60,586 nt of DNA from Streptomyces diastatochromogenes (GTDB lineage: Bacteria; Actinomycetota; Actinomycetes; Streptomycetales; Streptomycetaceae), in the NCBI GenBank assembly GCA_001550305.1, contig LRTP01000834.1:1-60586 (forward strand), written 5' to 3'. This document shows, one piece after another, positions 16,446 to 24,057 of this stretch. A program made the position numbers and the translations under genes. Each line of letters begins with the position of its first letter. Position 1 is the stretch's first letter. The notes under the pieces are model-generated. The model worked only from the letters and a program-made list of their open reading frames with translations, was not told the origin of the DNA and ran no database searches.

Positions 16446-18071
16446 ATGGATGATCAGAGCCAGAAAGAAGAAGCAGGCGAGGGAGGCGGTGGCGATCGGA
16501 TTGCCCGCTGGGCGGACGGACGCCTGGGCCCGTACGGCCTGATCCGCGCTAAAGCACGTAAGGTCTTCCCGGACCACTGGTCCTTCTTGCTGGGAGAGAT
16601 CTGTCTCTATAGTTTCATCGTCATTATCGTGACAGGGGTCTATCTGACTCTGTACTTCCATCCGTCAATGAAAGAGGTGCAGTACAACGGCAGTTACATG
16701 CCGTTGCGGGGGCAGACGGTGTCGGAGGCGTTCGACTCGACCATGCACCTCTCCTTCGATGTCCGGGGCGGCCTGTTGATCCGACAGGCCCATCACTGGG
16801 CAGCGCTGGTGTTCATCGGGTCCATGCTCGTCCACATGCTGCGCGTATTCTTCACCGGCGCCTTCCGCAAGCCCCGTGAATTCCAGTGGCTGTTCGGATT
16901 CCTGTTGCTGATCCTCGGAATGTTCGGAGGGTTGACCGGATACGACCTGCCGGATGACCTTCTCTCCGGAACCGGGCTCGCCGTCGTGAACGGGACGATC
17001 CTTTCCATACCGATCGTCGGAACCTACCTTTCGATGTTTCTCTTCGGGGGCGAGTTCCCGGGCAGTGAACTGGTGGCGCGCTTCAACACAATCCATGTTC
17101 TGATCATCCCAGCCATCATGGTGGGACTGCTCGTGGTCCATCTGATCCTGCTGCTCCACCACAAGCACACGCAGTATCCAGGCCCTGGACGGAGCAACAA
17201 GAATGCGGTGGGCCTGCCGCTCAAGGTGCGGGCGGTGAAGTCCGCGGGCTTCTTCTTCTTGGTCGCCGGTGTCATCTTCGCGATCGCGGCACTCGCGCAG
17301 ATCAATCCCATCTGGCTGTACGGTCCCTACCGCGTCGACCAGGTCTCGGCCGGATCGCAGCCCGACTGGTACATGGGTGTGGCGGACGGACTGCTGCGAG
17401 TCATGCCCGGCTGGGAAATCGCCTTCTGGGGCCACACCCTGGCACTGGAGAACCTGATTCCGCTGGTGGCAGGCGTCGGTCTCTTCCTGGCCATGGGCGC
17501 ATATCCGTTCATCGAGGCATGGGTGACCGGGGACGATCGTGACCAGCACCTTCTTGACAGACCACGCAACCGCCCTGTGCGAACGGCACTCGGTGCCGCC
17601 TGGATCAGCTTCTACCTGGTGTCGCTCATCGGCGCCGCGAACGACATCATCGCCACCCGGTTCCATCTCTCGGTCGAATCAGTGACGTGGACGGTCCGCA
17701 TCGGCCTCTTCGTCGCGCCTGTCGCAGCCTACGTCGTGGCGAAGCGGTGTGCCCTCGGTCTGCAACGCAGCGATCGGGACAAGGTGCTGCACGGTCGCGA
17801 GACCGGTGTCATCAAGCGCTTGCCGCACGGCGAGTTCGTCGAGGTGCACGCGCCTCTAAGCCAGGCGGAACTCCACCTTCGTACACAGCATGAGCAATAC
17901 ACGCCGATCGCACCCGGCCCGAACGGCAAAGCGGAGAGTCCAGGTGCCGACGCCCGCCCTTCTCGGCGCCTGCGTGTCAGGTTCAGCCGCGCCTTCTACG
18001 GCGAGGGCTCGCAGATCCCCAAGCCGACCTTGCAGGAGTACCAGGAGATCGCCAATGAGCACCTGCGCTGA
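16446..18071 (+). CDS. qcrB: Cytochrome bc1 complex cytochrome b subunit (orphan copy)
   Basis: A 541-residue actinobacterial cytochrome b. Haem-ligand histidine pairs lie in QAHHWAALVFIGSMLVHMLR (about residues 107-126) and FNTIHVLIIPAIMVGLLVVH, the latter followed by LILLLHHKHTQYPGPG. The quinol-site PDWYMG takes the place of PEWY. About nine membrane segments and an actinobacterial C-terminal extension are present. The start is ATG 16446 after AGGGG. QcrB normally sits with QcrA and QcrC to form the bc1-aa3 supercomplex; neither is nearby, so this is a second, stand-alone copy. An ECF41-type promoter and a WhiB gene directly upstream suggest use under special conditions. Confidence 0.9.
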   Translation: MDDQSQKEEAGEGGGGDRIARWADGRLGPYGLIRAKARKVFPDHWSFLLGEICLYSFIVIIVTGVYLTLYFHPSMKEVQYNGSYMPLRGQTVSEAFDSTMHLSFDVRGGLLIRQAHHWAALVFIGSMLVHMLRVFFTGAFRKPREFQWLFGFLLLILGMFGGLTGYDLPDDLLSGTGLAVVNGTILSIPIVGTYLSMFLFGGEFPGSELVARFNTIHVLIIPAIMVGLLVVHLILLLHHKHTQYPGPGRSNKNAVGLPLKVRAVKSAGFFFLVAGVIFAIAALAQINPIWLYGPYRVDQVSAGSQPDWYMGVADGLLRVMPGWEIAFWGHTLALENLIPLVAGVGLFLAMGAYPFIEAWVTGDDRDQHLLDRPRNRPVRTALGAAWISFYLVSLIGAANDIIATRFHLSVESVTWTVRIGLFVAPVAAYVVAKRCALGLQRSDRDKVLHGRETGVIKRLPHGEFVEVHAPLSQAELHLRTQHEQYTPIAPGPNGKAESPGADARPSRRLRVRFSRAFYGEGSQIPKPTLQEYQEIANEHLR

Positions 18072-18079
18072 ACAGAGCG

Positions 18080-18600
18080 GCCATAGGTCGACGGTGCGAA
18101 ACCGCACTGCCTCAATTCCTCGATCACCTTCTCGGGGGAGGCCGACCACATCCCGAAGGTCTCATTGTGCTCTCTCAGTGCGCCCCCCTCGTCCCGTACC
18201 CAGTAGGCGAAACGAATCCGGATCCGGCCCGCCTCGGCCGGCGTCATCATGCGTCCCCCCGTACTCGTGCTCGCCAACTCGCGGGATCGGCAGGTCATAT
18301 GCGGTGTCGCGAACGAGGAGACGGGTCAGCGGAAGCTGACGGAGCAAGGCGCCTCCAGGCACAGGTACGTCGGCGACGACCGGCCACAGTGCACGCCGGG
18401 CTGTGGGGGATGGCAGACGACCGTGTTGTGCCATATCGCAACGCCGGCCACCTTGCGAAGGCCGGTCTTTTCGACGCGAGCCGAGACATCAGCGGCGAAC
18501 GCATGGCATGTGTCGGCTCGACAGCACATACCGGTACCTGCGACTCGGTGAGGCTCATCAGCGTGACACGGCCAATTCCGGCACCGACATCCAGCACACC
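18080..18600 (-). pseudogene. SAM-dependent methyltransferase relic
   Basis: Minus-strand pieces in different frames: LDVGAGIGRVTLMSLTES (motif I) with AVEPTHAMRSPLMSRLAS near 18595-18480, then KTGLRKVAGVAIWHNTVVCH, TAYDLPIPRVGEHEYGGT near 18300, and RIRFAYWVRDEGG to VIEELRQCGFAPS near 18230-18095. The order fits a class I methyltransferase, but at least two frameshifts break it. Confidence 0.6.
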
Positions 18601-18755
18601 GACACGGGCTTGCCTGACATCACCGGCATACCGTCGCCGTACCCGTGCCCTGTCATGCTCCGCCGCAGGATGTCATAGGACGCGGCGCTGATCGGGTAGG
18701 CGCCCTGCGACAACATGAGTCAACCAGATGGCGTGGGAGAGAGGTTCGGAACACT

Positions 18756-19382
18756 GTGCCGAGAACATGTCTCATAGTCGACTACGGGGGTGTGCTCACG
18801 ACATCGCTCGATGATGCGGTGCGTGGCTTCGAAGCCCGTGAAGGCCTTTCCGAAGGAGCGGTGGAGCATTCCTGGTATCGGGACCCGGCGATGGTCGCGC
18901 TCACTCACGACCTCGAACGGGGCAGATCCACTCAGTTTGATTGGAACCGTCGCGTGGGCCAGGCACTGGGCATCGACAGCACCAACCTTCTGGGTCGGAT
19001 CTTCGCGGATTCCCGTCTCGACGAATCCATGGTGTCAGTGCTGGCCAGGGCCCGCGCCTGCGGACTGAGGATTGGTCTGCTGTCCAACAGCATGGGCTTG
19101 GCGCCGTGGAACATGTATCGAGGCTTCGACATCGACGCGGCCTTCGACGTGGCGCTCATTTCCGGGCAGCACGGACTGCGGAAACCGGAGCCGGCTGTGT
19201 ACGAGCTCATCCTCAAGATGCTCGAAGTACCCGGCGAGGAATGCGTCTTCATCGACGACAACGCGGTGAACCTGCCGCCCGCCGAGGCACTGGGAATGGC
19301 CACTGTCCTGCATCGCAGCGCAGAGCACTCCACGACCCGACTCGGAGAACTACTAGGCGTCCCTCTCAGGCCGAATCCGTGA
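18756..19382 (+). CDS. HAD-IA family hydrolase
   Basis: A 208-residue HAD phosphatase-like protein. Motif I is LIVDYGGVLTT, in which the usual DxDGT is DYGG, as seen in YihX-like and epoxide hydrolase-like HADs. Motif II is LLSNSM, motif III the lysine in GLRKPEP, and motif IV VFIDDNAVN. An alpha-helical cap is inserted after motif I. GTG 18756 begins just before the first strand; the open frame extends upstream to 18645, but that part does not resemble the family. The substrate is unknown. It stands alone between a decayed methyltransferase and IS debris. Confidence 0.85.
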   Translation: MPRTCLIVDYGGVLTTSLDDAVRGFEAREGLSEGAVEHSWYRDPAMVALTHDLERGRSTQFDWNRRVGQALGIDSTNLLGRIFADSRLDESMVSVLARARACGLRIGLLSNSMGLAPWNMYRGFDIDAAFDVALISGQHGLRKPEPAVYELILKMLEVPGEECVFIDDNAVNLPPAEALGMATVLHRSAEHSTTRLGELLGVPLRPNP

Positions 19383-19544
19383 GCCTGGAGACTGCTTGAT
19401 GGGGCAAGCGGCGACGTCGCGAGCCGCCTCACCGCATGGGACAGTGTCGAATCACCAGCACGGACATACTGAGCTCCAAAGCGTGGTGTCGGCAGGGGAT
19501 GACGGTCCGTTATCGCTGCGGTATGCCGACTCATGAGGTTTGCG

Positions 19545-19935
19545 CAAGGGGGTGGGTTGGCCGACGAGCGGCGAGCTTTCCTTGAGAAGTTGAGGATGGA
19601 GGCGGCCGAGCGGCTCGTCCAAAGCGAGCAAAACGCGGTCATCCGAAAACCCTGGCTTCCAGGGGGCCCGCGTCATTGCCGCTGCTCAGTGACGAGTTGT
19701 TCGTCTGCTGGAGCAGGAGCTGGCCAAGGGGCCGGTGGCACACGGCTGGCCGGACCAGATCTGGACCCTGTCGCGGATCAAGACCCTTGTCGGCCGTCGG
19801 TTCCACAAAAGCTACACCGTGCAGGGAGTCGCCACTGCTCAAGCGGCATGGCTGGAGCTGCCAGGTGCCGGCCCGCCGGACGGTGGAACGCGACGAGGCG
19901 GCGGTGGCCGGCCGGGTGAAGGAGGCCTGGCCGAG
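19545..19935 (+). pseudogene. IS630-family transposase relic
   Basis: Fragments of the helix-turn-helix part of an IS630-type transposase appear in several frames: AAERLVQSEQNAVIRKPW, then a WSRSW-like linker, ending in QVPARRTVERDEAAVAGRVKEAWP near 19860-19932. The catalytic DDE part is missing. Its end abuts the decayed NAD(P)-binding gene on the other strand. Confidence 0.6.
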
Positions 19936-20354
19936 CGGCGATCACCGCACGCTTGTCACCCTGCGCGGCCAGCAGCTTCTCAGTGAGCTCATCGAGGCGG
20001 CCCTCGTCCGGGCCGGCAACCTCAATACTCCGAACAGCGGTACGCCGACTGCGACATGAGCGACCGCGACGGCGACATCGTCCGCCGCGGCGGGGCGTGT
20101 CAGGACGGATGCGGCATGGACACTGTCCGTGTACGGCACCCAACGTGACACGTCCTCCACAGACTCGAAGAGGGCGCTTCGGTGACGTCCACCACCACAT
20201 CCGCCCCGCGCAGGACCTTGGGAAGGCCCTCCCCGGTCACGACATCGACACCCTCCCTGCGTGATATGAGCGCAACCTCCACTCCGTGGCCTCGAAGCCT
20301 CGCGACCGTCTTGGAACCGATCAGACCGGTGGCTCCTGCGACAACGAGTCTCAT
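19915..20354 (-). pseudogene. Decayed NAD(P)-binding oxidoreductase (second copy)
   Basis: Starting at ATG 20354, the minus strand codes for LVVAGATGLIGSKTVARLRGHGVEVALISRR and VVTGEGLPKVLRGADVVVDVTEA, closely related to the intact protein at 815-1561. A central stretch of about 100 residues is then missing; PAAADDVAVAVAHVAVG and EVAGPDEGRLDELTEKLLAAQGD follow in two other frames. The 3' end runs into the IS630 relic. Non-functional. Confidence 0.7.
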
Positions 20355-20524
20355 CTGGGTTTCCTCCCGCCGCGGGGTGTGACCCCACTGATGCCTCCGT
20401 ACGTCTGACGATGACGTCAGCCACGCACCACACCTAGGACAGCGTTCGGCCCGAAGCTCTGACATCGCGCTGAGACACGTGCTTGCTCCGAACGGCATCC
20501 CCGAAGAACGGGCGCAGCCCCTTG

Positions 20525-20551
20525 TGTCACAGATTCGCGGTGCGCTCGGTC
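20525..20551 (+). promoter_or_regulatory. ECF41/SigJ-type promoter candidate, site 6
   Basis: TGTCACA (20525-20531) and CGGTC (20547-20551), 131 bases before the cupin start codon. Confidence 0.7.
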
Positions 20552-20681
20552 ATCACTGCGCAACGCGCATGGGACCAGGACGTGGGAACACGCGGCCCCC
20601 CAACGGTACGTCCGTCCGGATTCATTCCTGCGCGAGGTACGTCTGGCTCAAGTCGCAGTGGATCTACGGAGGTGCAACACA

Positions 20682-21124
20682 ATGTCGGACAAGGATGCAG
20701 CACACGGTCACGGTGGGCAGTACGCGTCGGAAGGGTGGAAGACGGCGGCGACGATGCTCCAGGACGCCGCACCGATCACCATTCCCGAGGGTGCGTCTGC
20801 GATGACCATTCATGTCGAGTGGGAGCCCGGAGACACGGGAACGCCGCCGCACCGCCACTCGGGGCCTGCCTTCGGGTACGTCATCGAGGGAGCGGTCCGC
20901 TTCGAGCTTGAGGGCGAGCCTGAGCGCGTGATCGAAGCCGCGGGACGTTCTGGGAGCCGGGTGGGGATGTGATCCATTACCAGGACGGCAACGCGCTTGC
21001 GGATACGCGGACCCGGTTCGTCGTGACCATGATGTGCGCGCCGGGCAAGCCCATGCTCGAACTGGTCAGTGAGAGGGAACTGGCCGAACGGACCCAGCTG
21101 CGCGCCCCGCGCCCCACAGACTGA
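20682..21124 (+). pseudogene. Cupin domain protein, frameshifted
   Basis: ATG 20682 follows GGAGG. The frame codes for a cupin with motif 1 in GTPPHRHSGPAFGYVIEGAV, which carries the metal-binding histidines. At about 20943, after VIEAAG, the frame is lost; the remainder, TFWEPGGDVIHYQDGNALADTRTRF (which includes the cupin motif 2 histidine) and the end at TGA 21124, continues in another frame. A one- or two-base change explains this, so the gene is recently inactivated or the base call is wrong. Cupins, like the nearby oxidoreductases, are common ECF41 partners. Confidence 0.75.
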
Positions 21125-21194
21125 CCAACCACCCACTCACACAATGCAGTTCCGACACGGATTCTGACCGCTCCGTGGGAGGGCGCGATTCGGC

Positions 21195-21818
21195 ATGAAT
21201 GCCACTGAAGTTGTCGACTACATGCTGACCGCCCTGTTCACAGCGGCCGCTGTCCGCGCGCTCCGGCAGGTTGTCCTGACACGGACTCGCGCTGGCCGCA
21301 GCCGCGTCGACCATCTGCTGCACGCCGCCATGGCCCTGGCCATGGCTGTGATGCCGTGGAGCTGGGGCCGCGCTCTGCCGGAGCTGCCGCAGTCGGTCTT
21401 CTTCGCCGCCGCCGCACTCTGGTTCCCGCTGACCGCTGTCAACAGTGGCCAGGAGCGACGGCTGTCGGCAACCGCGAGGAGGCTGCCCTACGCGGTCGGT
21501 ATGGCGGCGATGACCTGGATGTCGTACCGCGCGGCGGGTCATTCGCACCAGACCATGGCCGAGGGCGTTCCGACAGCACACCAGGCCATGCATCTCAGCC
21601 ACTCCATGGGTGAGTCGAAGGCCGACAGCGTCGTCACAGGAGTGCTCGCGCTGTACCTCCTCACATGTTCTCTTCGCTCGCTGACCCGTGGCATGCCTGC
21701 ACTGCGCGCAGCCACCGAAACGTCCGACGACTCGACCAGCCTCAAGAGTGCTTGCAACCGCTTCTGGGACGGCGCGACTGCCATGGGCACGGTGGTCATG
21801 CTTCTGATGCCCCATTGA
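21195..21818 (+). CDS. DUF5134-like multi-pass membrane protein
   Basis: A 207-residue actinobacterial membrane protein with about five hydrophobic segments, beginning VDYMLTALFTAAAVRAL and including LLHAAMALAMAVMPW and a histidine-rich stretch (AGHSHQTMAEGVPTAHQAMHLSHSM). The conserved HAAMALAMAVMPW and the overall plan match the DUF5134 family, whose role is unknown; the histidines could bind metal. It starts at ATG after GGGAGG. It follows the broken cupin in the same direction, 70 bases apart. Confidence 0.75.
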   Translation: MNATEVVDYMLTALFTAAAVRALRQVVLTRTRAGRSRVDHLLHAAMALAMAVMPWSWGRALPELPQSVFFAAAALWFPLTAVNSGQERRLSATARRLPYAVGMAAMTWMSYRAAGHSHQTMAEGVPTAHQAMHLSHSMGESKADSVVTGVLALYLLTCSLRSLTRGMPALRAATETSDDSTSLKSACNRFWDGATAMGTVVMLLMPH

Positions 21819-21984
21819 CTCCTCGCACTCTCGAAGGCCGTCGCGGGCACCTTCGGCCGGCGATTGAACGCGTCCATGTTCAGGAGCCGGACGGCAAGGT
21901 CGGTTTTTCGGTGACGGTAGGAAACGTGACCAGGACCGCAACGCCCGGAGACCCTCTCAGTCGGACGAACCGTGCGTCGGCAGC

Positions 21985-22011
21985 CGTCACAAACGGGGTG
22001 GCCTGTCGGTC
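21985..22011 (+). promoter_or_regulatory. ECF41/SigJ-type promoter candidate, site 7 (variant)
   Basis: CGTCACA (21985-21991; first base differs from the other sites) and CGGTC (22007-22011) at the standard spacing. It precedes an OsmC/Ohr-like relic and lies 435 bases before the acyl-CoA dehydrogenase. Confidence 0.5.
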
Positions 22012-22194
22012 AACTGGTGGTCTGGAATCGAAGAGCCTCCAAGACGCGAAGGTGCGCAGAATATGGAGTTTGACACGATTTGTTGGATGGGCTCTGCCAG
22101 AAACCGGGCGTCTGGCAGCGTTTGTCATGGTGAGACGGCAACGGGAACGGGCGCCGGCTTCCCGCCGTCCAGCCGTGCCCTCCGTGGTCCGTCG

Positions 22195-22360
22195 CCATGC
22201 TGGACCTCGACCTGCGCATGCCTGCCGAACTGGCCGGCCATCGATCCGGCCGTCACTGCCCCGCTCCTGCAGAAGGCCGACGCGCCACACACGCGAAGAC
22301 GGCCTGGCAGCGAACGCCGACAACATCACGCTGACCTTTGAGGACACCCCTGGTCAGGAC
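22195..22360 (+). pseudogene. Possible OsmC/Ohr-like peroxide-resistance relic
   Basis: Frame-shifted plus-strand pieces [33 protein letters not shown] and [12 protein letters not shown] resemble the C-terminal half of OsmC/Ohr-type proteins, but the catalytic cysteine region (normally CPY) reads as a decayed HT-R stretch. The assignment is tentative. The surrounding bases 21819-22194 hold promoter site 7 and nothing else I can support. Confidence 0.35.
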
Positions 22361-22445
22361 AGCGAGGCTCGCGGCTGCGGATACCTCGCCAGCTCATTCG
22401 CCCTGGACCACCTCTGCCATGTCCGACACCAAAAGGAGAACTGAC

Positions 22446-23651
22446 ATGACCACCACTCCCCCTGCACCGCCGGACGACCTGCTGGGCGCCGACTTCTACC
22501 TCTACGAGGCGCTCCTCCCGGACGACGAGCGCAAGATACTGCGCAAGGCCCGCGCCTTCCTGCGTGACGAAGTGAAGCCGATGGTCAACAGGTACTGGGA
22601 CAAGGGCGAGTTCCCCATGGAGCTGATCGAGAAGTTCCGCGGGAGCGGGCTGACCGCCCTGTCTTACGAGGGTTACGGTGAGCACCTGCCTGCCGCCAGC
22701 CATCTACTCGGCGGCATGCTCGCGATGGAGATGAGTCGCGTCGACGCCTCGGTCGCCACCTTCTTCGGCGTTCACAATGGGCTCAGCTTCTACTCCATCT
22801 ACACCGGCGGCGACCAGGAGCAGCGTGAGAGGTGGCTGCCCGCCATGGCCTCGATGGAGAAGATCGGCGCTTTCGCCATGACCGAGCCGCTGGGTGGCTC
22901 CGACGTCTCCGGTGGCATGCGCACCACCGCCAAGCTCCAGGGCGACACTTGGGTCCTCAACGGCGCGAAGCGGTGGATCGGCAACGCCACTTTCGCCGAC
23001 CATGTCGTGGTGTGGGCGCGGGACGTAGACGACAACCAGGTCAAGGGTTTCATCGTCGAGAAGGGCACCCCCGGCTTCGTGCCGGTGAAGATCGAGGGCA
23101 AGACTGCGCTGCGGATCGTACAGAACGCCGAGATCGCCCTGAACGACGTACGGGTGCCGGAGGCGAACCGTCTCCAGAACATCAACTCCTTCAGAGACGT
23201 CGCGGAGATCCTGCGCTTCACGCGCAGCGGTGTCGCCTGGCAGGCTCTGGGTGTCATGATCGGTGCCTATGAGCTCGCACTCGCCTACGCCAAGGAGCGT
23301 CAGCAGTTCGGGCGTCCGATCGCCGGGTTCCAGATGGTGCAGGACCTTCTGGTGAAGAGCCTGGGCGACATCACCGCTTCCTGGGGCATGCTGGTACAGC
23401 TCGCTCGGCTGCAGGACCAAGGCATCTTCCGCGATGACCACTCGGCGCTGGCCAAGGGGTTCACCACGTCACGGATGCGGGAGGTCGTCGCGTTCAGCCG
23501 CGAGATCTTCGGTGGCAACGGCATCGTCCTCGACTACGACATCGCACGGTTCTTCGCCGACGCAGAGGCCCTCTACTCCTACGAGGGCACCCGCCAGATG
23601 CAAACCCTCATAGTCGGCAAGTCCATCACCGGGCACAGCGCCTTCGTGTGA
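22446..23651 (+). CDS. Acyl-CoA dehydrogenase
   Basis: A 401-residue flavoprotein of the acyl-CoA dehydrogenase family. The FAMTEPLGGSDVSGG segment (about residues 140-154) and the W-I-GNA region bind FAD and substrate. RQQFGRPIAGFQMVQ and IFGGNGIVLDYDI give the C-terminal FAD contacts. The catalytic base is the Glu in YSYEGTRQMQTLIVG, the arrangement seen in glutaryl-CoA and short-chain members. The reaction is alpha,beta-desaturation of an acyl-CoA. ATG 22446 has AAGGAG eight bases upstream; the open frame before it is not conserved. The lack of neighbouring beta-oxidation genes leaves the substrate open. Confidence 0.93.
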   Translation: MTTTPPAPPDDLLGADFYLYEALLPDDERKILRKARAFLRDEVKPMVNRYWDKGEFPMELIEKFRGSGLTALSYEGYGEHLPAASHLLGGMLAMEMSRVDASVATFFGVHNGLSFYSIYTGGDQEQRERWLPAMASMEKIGAFAMTEPLGGSDVSGGMRTTAKLQGDTWVLNGAKRWIGNATFADHVVVWARDVDDNQVKGFIVEKGTPGFVPVKIEGKTALRIVQNAEIALNDVRVPEANRLQNINSFRDVAEILRFTRSGVAWQALGVMIGAYELALAYAKERQQFGRPIAGFQMVQDLLVKSLGDITASWGMLVQLARLQDQGIFRDDHSALAKGFTTSRMREVVAFSREIFGGNGIVLDYDIARFFADAEALYSYEGTRQMQTLIVGKSITGHSAFV

Positions 23652-24057
23652 GTCGTGCTGCACTCTCCGAGGATGTAAGGGGAAGATCGCAGCCCCTGGG
23701 GAACCCAGGCTTACGTCGGTCTTCAACTCGCGTCGGCAGTCATCACCTCGGCTGCCGCTTGCCCCACAACTAGCCGGCGTTCGCCGGGATACGCAGGTCG
23801 CAGATCCGGTTTACAGACGCGGAGCAGGAGCGCGAAGGCCCAGAGTCGGGAGTCCAGCCTGTTGCGGCCGCAGAGGTCGGCTGTGTGAACGTGTCCTCAC
23901 AACAAAGCGCGATGCCGGCCGGCCCGCACAGACCCTCGCGGGGCTCGAAGGCCCGTTTTCGGGCATGGCGCCGAACCCGTCGGTGCTCGTCGTAGGGGCA
24001 TGCTCATCGGCTTCACCCTCAGCGTTGCGGGCCGCACCTCCCGGGCCGGGGCACCGC
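23652..24057. other. Gap of 406 bases between convergent genes
   Basis: Both strands were read; no frame resembles a protein family and no terminator hairpin was clear. Probably spacer or old debris. Confidence 0.4.
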
